Shown in pieces: positions 34,409 through 46,756 of a stretch of 64,000 nucleotides of DNA. The stretch's first letter is position 1, and each line of letters begins with the position of its first letter. A program made the translations under genes and the position numbers. Below the pieces are notes generated by a model, which made no database searches, was not told the origin of the DNA, and worked only from the letters and a program-made list of their open reading frames with translations. Source of the DNA: Fonsecaea monophora (taxonomy: Eukaryota > Ascomycota > Eurotiomycetes > Chaetothyriales > Herpotrichiellaceae); the NCBI RefSeq assembly GCF_001642475.1, contig NW_019173989.1, positions 1 through 64,000 on the forward strand, in the 5' to 3' direction.

Positions 34409-37400
34409 CAGGACCTGGATTTGCCGTAACTGTGACTCGAACTCGTGGATTCGTCCTTTTGTTGTGGAGAAAGGGGGTCTTTGCGTGGCAGAATTTGGAG
34501 AGAGAAAACATATATACTAGTGATTTTTTTTGGTGGTGGTTGTACCGGTACCGGTTACTCCACTGTGGGTGAGGGGGGCCCGTAGTTTGTCTACACTCCC
34601 ACCCAGGACATCGTTTCTACTATTTACGTATACAAAAGTCGTGCAAACAAGGCCACGACGCTGATACAATCATGACTTGCCCTTGCTGGGTTGCAGGAAG
34701 CAGGAAGCAGTGGCGGTACCATTGATATTCGCAACATCGTTCCCTCGGCTTGGGCCAGGATGATCTGAATGGCCTGGTCGTCTACCTGATAAACAATCAA
34801 GGGAGGTTTGACCCGCACTGCTGCTGTGCAGAGTCCTCGAACAGAAATTTTCCTACCAGCTCGTCATAGTGGTCCGTTTCAAATTGAACGTGAACACAGC
34901 CCAGGTAATGACACAAAAACCAGCTCATCGTCATGCCAATCTTTGCGGAACCAGGATTGCGTACTATTCACTGTCTTGATCTCAATCAGTTCCTTCTCTT
35001 CCGAAGGGCTGTTCCTTATCATTCACGCAGACACTGAGGTAGGCAGGTTCTATCTCCTCGACTGCTAGACTGACACTGACTGTTTCAAGGCCAGGTTTCT
35101 GGCTTGTCTACTTGCTCCACGATTTAGAGCACAGGGTTCAATAGCCAAGGCCATTGGATATATCAGCATTATCGTGAAACATTTGCGGCTCTTCGGAGGA
35201 GGTATCAGATCCGCATTCACGGTAATTTTTGAGATACGCGGCGGATCGAAACATCTCCCTACCATTGCTTCCATACTCGCCAGATCGCTCGCTCTTTACC
35301 AGAAGATCAGAGACAATGTTATGCCACGCGCTATCGAAAAATATATCAATACATATCCACTCCTCATGATGGTGCGAAAGAATCAAGTCGTGCAAGCATG
35401 AGGCTAAAATCCGGTCTGTCTCATCGGATATTGGGGCAAGAAAAACGACACCACACAAGTTATACGAGGGCATAAAGATGCTGAACGAGCAGTCGAGCAG
35501 TTTTCTCTGTGCGCAGCCCCGATCGCCATCTCGCCAGCCAACGAGTCCGAGTCTGGGTGCAGGGTGAGGTGGTGACCTCGCGAATATGAAGTACGAGTTA
35601 AGCATCAAGATCCAACACGCCATCCACGTCAGGGAGGTGTCGCACTTGAGCCCACAGGCCGCAGTCGGCTGCTAACTGGATCGATGTCGGCGACGAACTT
35701 CTCAATAAAGCGAGATTAAGGGTTTGGAACCGATATAGAACGTCTTCTTCACATCGTTGACTAACGACGCACAACGGGCCTTTATGTCCGAGGGAGCTAA
35801 CGCCAACAGCCCCGTGAGACAGCACTCGGCCTTGGAGACCAATTAGTTCCTGCTACAGGCGCTGGTCGAGGTGATGCGTTGGTGAACGAGCTAGCCTGTC
35901 TATCTTGATCAGCGAGAGGCGGTGAAAGCCAGCCAGTGTAACAGGGATGTGGACATAATTCAGTACAGGGCCACGAAAGAGCCCGCGTTGACGATAACGA
36001 CCAGCAAGACAGCGCGGCGTGGCCGGAAAGATAGCGGTGGTCCCAGGGCCCCAGGAGAAGAAACATTATGGACAACTGATAGATACACGGCCGATACCAC
36101 GAGCGGCTACCACCCACTCCGAGACCGTGCCAGCACAGAACGGAATGGCAGTGTAGACGACTACGGACCGGAGCTAGAGTCCTCTTACCTGGATCGAGTA
36201 GGGCGAGAACAACCAGCACACGACGAGAGACGACACGATGACAGCCATGAGCGCGGGCGCGGTCGTGACACCTGGGGCATCTTTTGAACTCGACAGCAGA
36301 AGCCAGCTCTAACAATTACTTGATTGACACCACAGCCTGGGCAAGTTCAGACAGTCAACCAGATGTAATCAAGAGCTGTGATGGAAACCCGCTTATGGCT
36401 ATCCCGGAAAGACCGGCATCGAAGCGACCGTTCGCACTTGGCTGGTGTAGATCTAGATTCTGTCCTTCGCCACAAAATATTTTCGCCAGGTTGGCGCCGA
36501 ATAAGATCGCCGTGAGCCACGTTCAAGGATCTGGTGCCATTGGACAGCACGATCGATCCGTAACGTGTACGGATACGAGTTCGTGGACATGGCTGAGGAT
36601 TTCTGCGAGAAGGCGATGAGAGAGATGGAGAAGGCCAGGAAAGGGGCATGGTCGAGGCATTCCTTGATCGAGGTCGTGGAGGGTGCCCAGAACGATCTCC
36701 GAGTACGAGTGCGGGTACGAAGCACACGCCCACGGCTCCGTTACTACAAAGAAACCACGGCTCGACCATGAAACAGCAGTTGTATGGGCCGGTGGACGCG
36801 ACCGGTAAGATAAATGAGGCGTTGGTCAGCCTCATGAAAAGATTCGGGGCCATCTTCAAGGCCGTGTAGACCGCATGGACGAACTTGATGAAACGTCGGT
36901 CTCGTACAAGACAGAGACCTCGTGCTCGTACAGCACAATATGGCCTGCTTGGTGCCCAATGAGGAGTCGGTCGTGATCATTGTGTGACTTCGGGCCGTGG
37001 GATTAAGCTTCGCGCTAGACCTATCTGGAACTAGCATCATCAAGATAGGCCTAGCGCCATCGACAGCTACTGGCCAGTCATCGCTGCCTGGTACCTGAAC
37101 GCGATGGACGATATGCACGAGGCCACACGTGCGGCCGACATCCGGGACACCACTAGGGAGCTGGCGCCTGAGTATGTACATGATCAGATCATGGTCACGG
37201 ACCCGGAACGACGACGCAGAAGCTGAGAATCCACTTGGCGCCTGGGACACCGAGCTGAGAGAATGATGAGCGCAATCGAGGCTAAGATCGCCATGATGTT
37301 GGCGGGCACAGCTCTGGATAGCCCCAGGGCAGTATCGTGACCTTGAAGCAGAATGCGGGCGGCGCTAGACTCCAGAGCATCACAGACGGCGACTCGCTGA

Positions 37401-39265
37401 TGAGAGACCACGATTCGAACCCAGTGGTGAACCTGACCTCGAACTAGAGCGTCTTATGAAACGACTTCAAAGACGTCAGCATTATCCGTCAGCGCAGTCG
37501 AAGCTCTCAAGCCCCTCCGCCACCATGAGCATGAGCATTAGAGAGCACGAACGGGAACATGAACCACACCACATTCAAAGAGCCACTCCGCAACAATGCC
37601 CGTGTATCTGCTCGGTGTTGCGGCCAACCGATATCCGAGAGGATATCTTTACCAATGTTGAATATCTGGTGGCTGCTCGGGTCGTCCCTGTTTGAAGTAA
37701 GCGTCCTGCGGACCGTTGCTGGTGACTTTAAAAACCAAGAAACACTCAGAGAAAGGGTGAATTCACTCCTGGACAAATCTCGATTTTCCACTGTAACGTC
37801 GATTTGAAGGAGCTCATCAGTCATGAACACACCTCCGCAGCGCAGGAAAGGAAGGCCTTGGAGTCTGTATTCGTTAGAAGATGGCTGAAGGTGCTGGTTG
37901 GCTCTGAGTGTTCTAGTTCAAGGACGGACGTGGGGCCGTTTATGTTGAAAAGTAGTACCCTTCTCTCTCTCCTTGGCGTTTCGGTATAACATGCCTAACA
38001 TAGTTAAGCTTCCCAGTTCAAACACAAGAGTCACGACCCCGGTGAGGACTGGGTCTGGTCTCTCCTCAACGAATACATCTATTACTCGAGAGCCTAAAAT
38101 GTGCATGCAGGGTGTTCTGAATGGAAAAACCGCTGCCACGGGAGCCACCCTCCGGATAATACGGTCAACAGGACCTGGACCGATTCATCAAGTCGTCTTC
38201 CTCCGACCACGACGCGTGGACAAAGGAAGAGGAGGTTCAGCACGATGTCGACACGGTTGCCGCACCGAAGCAGCTGGAAGAGAGCTACTTACCACTACCA
38301 AAAGTTTTTTGGAGATACTAAATTGCGATGAGAATGAGCGTATGTTCTTCGAAAGATCATCGACTTTTATTATATCACTACCTCGGCTCTCCCTAGGCTC
38401 AACTTTTCTTCCTTTACCAGCGCTCCTCCAGACTTTGTCGATCCACGTGCGGTGTCTTTTAGTTTTTTGAAAATATGAAATAACGAGGACAAACCAGCTG
38501 CCTACCCCCTGACCAGAAATCGAGAGGAAGTTAACCCTTCTGGAGAGATTTTGGGCTCCTCTGAGAAGCTGTTGACAATTTTGTGAGAAGATGCGAGCGC
38601 GAGTATGTGATATAAGCAAAGGAAAAAACATCTGAATATTTGCTCCTTGCTGCGTCGGGGGACCCCAGCGACCAGCAAAAAGTACCGGGACTGACATGGC
38701 AAACTCCCGCCCACCTACCTCGCCGGTCCCCCCAGAGGCAGGCACCAGAATAGACAAGCTCGCCACTGCGAGAGCTCCCGAGTGACTTGAAATGGCGTCA
38801 ATTACTAATATCCAACCCAGAGGACCATGCATGGCAATTACAACCCTCATAAAAAGTTCATATTCGCTCTGAAGCTTGTTCTGGAGCTGTCTCTGCTGAC
38901 TCCTTCTTTGCCCTGGCTCTCCTGTCCCCTCTCAGAGGTCACTTCCCACTTCCCACTGCGGACAAGTTATGCCGAGCACGGTGGGAAGAGCCATCGGCAT
39001 CCCTCGCAGATCTTCATCAGTGAATATCCCACGAGGCAATTGTGCTTGTGCGGCTTTATTCACTGCAAAAGTCTGTGGGTTCCCTGGTCAGTCAGGAGGC
39101 AATGATGTGAAGAGCCATGACCTACCAACTGCCTTCCCTTCACTCTCAACGAATCTTCTTGTTCTTTTGCTGACGTCTTCCCGACTTTCTTCCCTCTGTG
39201 CTCATCCACAATTCCGACTTTTGACACCACGTGCTTCAAATATCGACCCCCTCGCTTCTGATACC
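34409..39265. other. Long gene-poor stretch
   Basis: 4.9 kb without a supported gene. Several frames of 100-220 codons are open on both strands (for example 35797-36315 minus, 36347-36859 minus, 38188-38850 minus) but overlap each other and show no domain. At 36565-36870 on the + strand, pieces such as EFVDMAEDFCEKAMREMEKA look protein-like and may be remnants of a decayed gene. No RIP-like bias. 38969-39265 is open in frame with the metalloprotease gene but is most likely its 5' leader. Confidence 0.35.
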
Positions 39266-40231
39266 ATGGCCTCTCGCCTCCTTCTTTCGCTCGCCATCGC
39301 TCTATTCACGTTGGCCATGCTCGGCACCCAGCTGGAGGACACGCTCGTGAACATTCCTCCAGAGATTGCATACCGGATGCAGGTCGCCGTGGATGACTGT
39401 GTGGCACTCGCGACGTTCGTTTCGGTGACCTTTGACGAATGTGACCCGGTATACCTGCGATTCTTCCCCCATGACGATGCCGCGTTTGTTCAACAAGTCT
39501 TTCGCCGAATCGCCAACATCCCGCCAAACGTGGTACTAGGCCCATCTGACTTTGCCGGCATCATGCAACACCGCGCTGCCATCGGCTTAGATCCGCGCCT
39601 GGTGGATCTGGTCATCACGTACGGCAACCACCCGCAGGGGCAGATCCAAGACTGTGGGACCGACGAGGACCCTGAGGCGTTCTTCGCACTGCTAAATTCA
39701 GGCCAACCCTCCGTCAGCATCTGCCCGCAAGCTTTTGAGAGATACCCGGACCTCATGGAGATATTAGACCCACCCGCGTGGGCGAGAGATGCACAGGGAC
39801 ACCCGGACCCGGGCTTCGGATGCGATGGCCTGGGCGACCACGACTCGGAGCTCATGTGGTGCGTGGGCGCAATATTGCTGCACGAGATCCTGCATTATCC
39901 GGACCTCTTCAACGACATCCCCCAGTTTGACAAGCTGATCAACTTCCGCGGACCGAGACGGTCGATCGGTGACTTTTCGGGCCCCAGTCCCCCGAACGGT
40001 TACGGCCCATATTACTCTCGCGTCCTCCAGTTCCTCTCTGCTGTCCGGCCCGGTGACTACGGACCGCATGAAGCCATCAACAACGCAGACAGTTATGCCA
40101 CGTATGCCTTGTCGGTTTGGTGGAGGTGGAGGTGCCAGAGGTCTTTTCGGGAGTCGGTCACGTCGATGGACGCATGGCTTCGAGATCCGCCTCCACGGCC
40201 TTTTCCACCACCACCATCAGTACAACAGTAA
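39266..40231 (+). CDS. Secreted putative zinc metalloprotease (HExxH, deuterolysin/M35-like)
   Basis: Single-exon gene of 321 aa. The N-terminus MASRLLLSLAIALFTLAMLG is a signal peptide. HEILH (H206, E207, H210) within CVGAILLHEILHYPDLF is a zinc-protease HExxH motif, and NADSYATYALSVWW (273-286) resembles the NADNY..FA segment that follows the active site in fungal M35-like extracellular proteases. Six or more cysteines (C45, C59, C130, C153, C186, C199, C290) suggest disulfides, as expected outside the cell. The third zinc ligand is not certain from inspection. I start at the ATG at 39266 because upstream extension lacks an ATG next to a signal peptide. The C-terminus is proline-rich. Probably a degradative enzyme; the substrate is unknown. 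Confidence 0.75.
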   Translation: MASRLLLSLAIALFTLAMLGTQLEDTLVNIPPEIAYRMQVAVDDCVALATFVSVTFDECDPVYLRFFPHDDAAFVQQVFRRIANIPPNVVLGPSDFAGIMQHRAAIGLDPRLVDLVITYGNHPQGQIQDCGTDEDPEAFFALLNSGQPSVSICPQAFERYPDLMEILDPPAWARDAQGHPDPGFGCDGLGDHDSELMWCVGAILLHEILHYPDLFNDIPQFDKLINFRGPRRSIGDFSGPSPPNGYGPYYSRVLQFLSAVRPGDYGPHEAINNADSYATYALSVWWRWRCQRSFRESVTSMDAWLRDPPPRPFPPPPSVQQ

Positions 40232-41609
40232 TGGCACAGCAGGAAGTGGATGGCGCACCGACAAGTCAAAGGTTCAATGATGCGTGGAGTCGCAAGCGAG
40301 ATTGAGACAGACGCGGGTTGTTGTTGGTCGATGATCAAGTACTCAGAGCGACGAATGACGAGTACGTTTGTCTGTTTCGCTTACTTTGGCGCAGAAGACC
40401 ATAGATGTGGGGAAGACATGGACGGCACATTTGTATGAGCAACAGGCTCGAAAGAAATAATAGATATGGAATGGGACATGGACGGTACATTGTGTCAGTA
40501 TCGGGCTCGAAAGCTTTCCAAAACAAAACAAAAGGAAGGAGAAAGAGTGAGGGCCAGACGGAGAAAATTATTACTTGATCAGGCAGGAATATCAATATAC
40601 CTTGAATCCAATCACTTTTCGTCTATTGCTTTGTAAGTAATATGTGCTTGGAGCCCCGTCCTTTTGCATTGTATCAAGCAGATGGACATCCGCAGGAGGG
40701 AAGGGAGGGTCGTGTTGACAAGACAGCTTGAATCCCCAGTGCGCAGTGATGATATCCCTCGCCTCGCCGTGGGCCAGCAGGCATTGATTAACGCGAGAGT
40801 TGAGATACGGGCGAGTTTGTCGTGCCCTATAGCCACCATCCTACTCACCGGCAAATCTTTTGACCTCTCCAAGCCTGAGAAGCAGCTCGCTAATAACTAA
40901 CCCGAGTCATGTCCAAGCCACTCTGATGAGGTTCCCCCAGTACTGTTCGTAGTCCGTAAACCAGCCCTGAAAAAATTGGCCTTGACCGTCCGAGGTACGA
41001 GGGCTCGACGGACCATTCTGTGGAGAAGGTCCCAGCTGTATAACACCATCTTCTTGAGCCCATGTCTTATCTTGAACTCGTGCTTTGTCTTGAAACCTTC
41101 TCTTGTGGCCATCAAACCAAGACCGTTTGTCCGCTCCAGCTCGCTGGCAGAGTTTCAGAAGGGCCGAACCGCGGGTCTGTCGTCATTCCGACGTCCGTCC
41201 GTAGGTTGAAGGTACTCAAGCGATCTTGCAGACGTACAAAGGTGGCATCTCAGGCTCTTCGCTGTGCGGTGACCAAGAGACAGAAAGGAGGAGGAGGGGG
41301 CTGAGAGGGTCCCTTTGCGCCGAAAATTGGTCGGACGGTCCTCGTCATGCCCAGAAAATGGACAGGAAGGAAAGGACGGCCTCAAAGAGGGGCGCAGCCG
41401 GAAGCAAGTCGTCTTGAAAGCATCCTGCTCGGGGCGTTGCCCTTTCCTGCCTCCTGCGGCAGCACGGCATACAGAAGGACAAGAGTCTTCCAGAAAGTGG
41501 GTACAAGATGGAGAGAAGAAAGAATGTCGTTGACGTGTTTCTCCACGTGCTGAGTGGGAAGACCAGCCTTATCGTTGCTTATCACGTGCATATTCAGTGA
41601 TTGTGTCGA
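40232..41609. other. Intergenic
   Basis: 1.4 kb of 3' flank and the promoter side of the next gene. Nothing supported as a gene. Confidence 0.4.
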
Positions 41610-41617
41610 TATAAATA
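41544..41617 (+). promoter_or_regulatory. Probable core promoter: two CACGTG boxes and a TATA box
   Basis: TATAAATA at 41610-41617 lies 64 bp before the ATG at 41681. CACGTG, the E-box bound by bHLH regulators, occurs at 41544-41549 and 41583-41588. Confidence 0.45.
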
Positions 41618-41680
41618 TCCACCGCGGCCTTTGTTTTGGTATCAGTTTGATTTTATCCTTCTCACCAACTCGCGACAGAA

Positions 41681-42984
41681 ATGCAGAGCCTTCCTCACCG
41701 TCGCCGCAGCGATGCTGGCCCGCAAGCCGTATCACAAGCCCAAGCCACTACCACAGACCCCTGTCACGCCGATGCGACAGAAAGACCCGCTTTGTCCTAC
41801 ATGCAGTGTGACACCACAGGCAGGCCCCCTAACTCGTTGCCTTCTTCGGACCACTCTACTTCCAACTTTTTGGATCACCCCCTCACTGTGCCTGTCATTT
41901 TCAAACAAGTGCACGACCGCCAATCTGGACGAGTTTCAGGCACTGAATGGAACACATATCACGTATCCCCTTCTCAGTGGGCGACCCTCCGAGAACTTCT
42001 TGAACGCAGTGACATCTGGGACAAGCTACGGTACGCACAGGGAGTAACCACCAGCTGAATTTGTAGCTAATGTGAAGATTATTTTTAAGGGTCAACTATT
42101 TCTCCCAAACCCAAACCTTTGTTCATCAAATGCCTGGCCTGATCCATGACGTGGCCCGCGGGGGGTTCGCCAAGCTCTTCTTTAGAGACCTTGACTCGAT
42201 ATGCCGCGACACGATGGATGGAGAAGCGTTCATGGATCAGGTTACGAGCCGTGGCTCCAGCGATGTGGTGAGCATCCGAGGCCCGGGCCTGCATCAACCA
42301 GACGATTGCTTCTGTTGTTTGGACGATTACTTCTATGGTGTTGTTCTAGAGGTGGCGTATTCGCAAAAGTCCGAGGAGCTCGAGAAATTGGCTCAGTTCT
42401 ACCTGTTTGAATCCTCTCTGAATATTCGAAAGGTCATTGGCATCTCCTTTGACTACTTTCGGTCCAAGCGGATCACTTTGCACGTCTGGAAACGCGACAA
42501 TTCTGGTAAAACCGCCGGTGGTCAACTTCGACACTACTCTCGAGTCAGTATCTCTGTCACGGCTTTGCGAGATAGCGTCACTGACCTTGGTGCCTAGGAA
42601 GTGCGAACCGAGGCTGGCGCGCAGGTCTCTGGTCCTCCTCTCAAAATTTCTGTCTTCGACATAGCACCACCGGCTCTCGTACCGTCTTCGCTCCATGGCG
42701 CAACGATCCAAATCCCGCTGGACAAACTCTGTCACTACATCGAGAAAGCGGAGCTCGCGAACGCGGAAGAGAAGAAGAGGATGGAGGCACTACAATCTCA
42801 GCGTTTGGATGGCTCGGACCGCGGTGATGATGACTCTTCCCAGGAGAGTGAGGATGAAGATGGCGCAGGCACAAAGACACTTGATGAAGATTATGTTCCA
42901 AGCCGAGTCGGTCGCAAAGACCCTGAGTCAGGTCGGTCTCTAATCCGAACCCGTAGCCGGACTAGCGGCGCATTCAGCGGCTGA
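41681..42984 (+). CDS. Fungal PD-(D/E)XK-like family protein, paralogue A
   Basis: Exons 41681-42030, 42090-42543 and 42598-42984 encode 396 aa. The middle region (about 170-255) holds HQPDDCF then VVLEVAYSQKSEELEKLAQF and a strand-rich VIGISFDYF...ITLHVW. A D (188/189), then E204-x-A-x-S208-Q209, then hydrophobic strands is the layout of PD-(D/E)XK nuclease cores such as the Uma2-like group; the assignment is by inference from pattern. Both introns match paralogue B at 51.8-52.9 kb in position and phase (2 and 0), and both second introns start GTCAGT. The N-terminus is longer than in B and low in complexity. The C-terminus is acidic (SSQESEDEDG) and ends RTSGAFSG; protein-like sequence continues downstream in another frame, so the C-terminus may be truncated. 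Function unknown. Confidence 0.7.
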
Positions 42985-45900
42985 TGGCGAGGGGACCCGT
43001 CGACATGTCAAAGCGGCTTTGCCGAAGCAAGTGCTGGAGCTTCTGGTTGAGGCAAACTAGGCGAAAGGTGAATGGCAGGGCGGTTGCTCAGGTTCTGCCG
43101 GCGAAGTCGGGTCTGGGAGTGACTTGCGGTTGGATGGCGATGGCATGGTGGACACGACGACGGTTGGATCTCGCGTCCGACGCCCAACAGCGCCTACTGG
43201 CACCGGTAACACTGTGCATTTCTTCCCTCCATACACAATGAACAACTAAGATATTTCTACTACCACTGCTCGGATCGGACTTTGATGCATTTCTGAAGAA
43301 TGCCGTGCCCAGCCTGCGAAGAAATTTAAACACCAGGGTGAATCGTCGTAAACCGTCGCCACCGTCATCGCCGTTAATCGTGGTTTAAAAAGGTGAGCCA
43401 GACTAAACGGTGCCATATACCATAAAGTAGACAGAGAAAAAAAGATCCGTCGAATGGCCGGTCTCTTGGAGTCGAAATCAACAGTGAGAGTCAATCTTAA
43501 GTACTGTATACCAAACGGCTTTCCATGCCACATCCATCGCAAAAAGGGCAGAAAAAAAAAACAATAGCCAACTTGTGTGTCTCCTCTTCAGTTCATTTTG
43601 CACCGTAATTTGAAAACCCCGTCGTGTTTTTTTTTTTCTTTTTTTTGAACACCCATCACGGAGGTTTCTCCGCCTGTCCATATCTGTGAACTGGCGCCGG
43701 TGTACAAACGGCACCGCCGCTGCCGCTGTAATACTAATCTACTTAGATTGACATGACCATGGCGACCGGGTGACATTAGCACATTTGTATTTCACCAAGA
43801 TGATCGTGCAGCATCAATATCCCCTTCCAAAAGTAGCATCAAAAAGCCAACCATTTCGCCTTTGGCCATAGCGTCCGAATGGCCGTCCTCATGGCACCGA
43901 CAGCCACAAACTCTGTCCCTCTGCTGTGTGATAAGCATGACTCGTGAAAATCAGTTGTGCCTGAAGTCCCGCGTCCGGGACACATCCAAGAAGCAGGCTT
44001 CAGCCAGCGATCGTCTCAATCAGGTCAATGCGTTGTCTTCTCGGACACTCGACTCGTATTTCAAATTCTTTTGTTTGTAATGTCGAATGCATAGAGTTGA
44101 ACAACCCCCAAAGCATTGTCGCGTCTCCTGGAATATTGCGTCTCGCCGCTGCCTTGCTAGCCCAGCCAGGGACGGCACACGGCAGTGGAGTGAGTAATGA
44201 AGTCGAGACTATCCTTTGGGCTGGCCCTCTTGCAGACCCAACTCTCACGTCACGGTTGGTTGGTCATGGTCCTCCAAGTAGATGTGGCAGAGTCGGTTGA
44301 TATGCATTTGAGGTGTGAAGTTGGAATTCACCCAATGAAAACACAGTTGACAGAAAGGACCGCGCGCCGCAGCGTGGTACGGAAGCGAGAAGAGTAAGTC
44401 GTCCAAGGGGAGATTGGAGAATGCGATCCTGAACTCCGACATAACAGTGGCACACCCGGCCGATGTGATAGGAGCGTGTCAGAAGCCACCCATGACACTA
44501 GATCGTGGACTTTGGCATCCGGGATATCCTGCCAATGACTTTGGTCGCTACTGAAGACCCACGATCTGCACTAGAACGCTGTGGCTCGTCACTTGAGAGG
44601 GTGTGGTAGAAGAGTGGCCGTGGCTGAAATACCGTCGACGTCGACTGCTCCTGACCAAGCACATTACTAGTCGAATGTCTGACTTCGCTCCTAATAGCCA
44701 TCGAAGCACCATCTCTTCTCAATGGCTGGTCCAGAATACATTCAGGGGCAGGCAGGCAGACAATGTCCAAGAACAAATCGACCTTGGCCCTTTCGATCGA
44801 AAAGGGGCTGAGGAATGGTCCGTACGCTGCTTGAACAATGTTAGCTGACCGCATACATTCACAATCTCATCTCGCGCGGCTCTCAGGGTAGTTCACCGAC
44901 AATGTCGCTAGGGGTGACCGTAATTTCAGACGTCGATACCTTTTTCAACGTCTCTGGAGAATTACCACCGATTTCTCTGCATTCTTCGGGGGAAAAACTT
45001 TAGAATTTTGTCTTTGTGGGTTCCGCATTCTCGGTGGGCGGCAGCGAGTCCTGATTGATCATACGGGGGGTAGGTTCAGATGACAATTAGGATGGAGAAG
45101 CTGTTCACCTGCTGGTTGATCAGTCTGTTGGACGAGCACCATAGGCTGGATCGTTTGCACGTACTTGTTCTTATACATGGATGAAAGCAGTCCGCGTGGG
45201 GTCCCTTCATCACCCTGTTTTTTGTCGAGCACGCCAATAAGGCACACGAATATCACATGAGCACTCTTCTCGTACATAGAATACACACATAAATGCCAGA
45301 TCTCAGCAAGCAGAGCATCGGGGGGGATACAAGGGTCAAGATTCGCTTTATCGATCACAAGCGCCAATACGCTTCATGCAAGGGCAGATTCCCAGATGGG
45401 GAGGATGATATCTCAGAGTCATTGGGATTCGTCGGTGCTGTTCCATTCGGGATCAGTTGCCCGTCCTCCAAGTCTTCGCAAAACCCACACGAGCGATTGT
45501 CGCTAGCTGTCAGTGTTGCTGTTAGGTACTGCTGTCTCGATGTGCGATTGAACCGACGAGTTGTAGTACAAAGGACCAACCAAGATGTTTCTTGGTCGAC
45601 AGCGAGGCTGTGCCGCAGCGTAGGCAGAGGCTAGTCTCGGCGCGTCACGTCACGAGTTAGAAAACGACATGCGATTCGATATGTCTGTGCTAGTCGGGCA
45701 GAGAGGGCTAAAGGCGATATTTGTTAGCTACAAATCATGAGATACTGTTTAGAGACCTTGATTGAACCCAGAGTGGTCCGTTCCCTTTGTGTATATAAAT
45801 CCCATATCTCACTCTGTGCTCAACACCACATATTTGTACCGCTGATGTATATTCTGACGCAAGCTAGATGGACTGATAAAGGTAGAGAAACAAACGCCTC

Positions 45901-46715
45901 CTGATCAGCGAGGAGGAAACTCCTGTAGCTTTCCAAACTTCCCAATTACGTGACATGAGCAGAGCCTCCGCCTCGCACCCGCAGCCTTGTCACTGAAAGC
46001 CTTACATTTTTATACCCCCGGCAGGCTCCTGTATAGCAGTTTTGAATCAGGTACAGAATAAAAGACCTCCAGTGGAGATATCCTCGAGACAGTACTCCAC
46101 TGAGTAGGGGAATGGTCTCTATCATGACTTGATGTAATCGTTGCAACATGAATCAGTAGTGAACTTCATTCGCCCTCTGTAGTTCCCCCAGAAGCTGTTC
46201 GCTAAACCTTCACTTCCTCGCCTCCGACACACATCACATGCTACAGGGGAGTCCCACTTTTTTTCCAACAAGTGTTATTAATTATAACAGCGAAATCCCC
46301 TCCAACAATTGCCGGATCAGGTCTGCATCAATCTGTAACACCAAAGTTCAGGGGTTCAACTCGAACTACCTTACCCTTGATTTACAAATTTCCAACCACA
46401 TGGTGGTGTGATGTATGGGCTCTTCCTGGCTCCGCTACTCACTCACTAGGAATTGATGACTGCAGTCCGCATTGTTACAACAACAACGACAACGACAAAT
46501 CAAGGCTCAAAGCGAGAGAAGGGGGAGGGTATATTATGGGGTTGAGCGCTCACGGAGGAAGAAAGAGGAGGAGGACGAGCAGGAGAGATCCACTACGGGA
46601 GGAGAGAAGGACTTCTAAAGTCCAGGAAACATCAAAAAAATGTGCCCATTGCACCAAGGGCTACGTTTTCTCCTAAATGGAGTTTTTTGCAGTTTTATTG
46701 GTTTTTAAACCTAGC

Positions 46716-46720
<5 letters not shown>
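42985..46720. other. Gene-poor stretch
   Basis: 3.7 kb. 42985-43245 reads as a possible out-of-frame continuation of paralogue A, with one TAG. A minus-strand ATG frame at 44498-44854 (MRSANIVQAAYGPFLSPFSI) has no recognised family. T-runs at 43626-43646. Nothing else. Confidence 0.35.

Positions 46721-46753
<33 letters not shown>
46721..46753. repeat. (TG)n microsatellite
   Basis: Sixteen uninterrupted TG units plus one T. The frame across it (46642-47220) encodes a (CV)n run and is not a gene. Confidence 0.95.

Positions 46754-46756
<3 letters not shown>

Noticed and set aside
35797..36859. Overlapping 90-170-codon frames on both strands
   Set aside because: They are mutually exclusive, many start at non-ATG codons, and none shows a domain.
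37405..37425. GATTCGAACCC, like a tRNA B box on the minus strand
   Set aside because: The T stem does not pair and no acceptor or anticodon arm can be folded.
38188..38850. 220-codon minus-strand ATG frame
   Set aside because: No domain, signal peptide or convincing composition; it overlaps another frame on the + strand.
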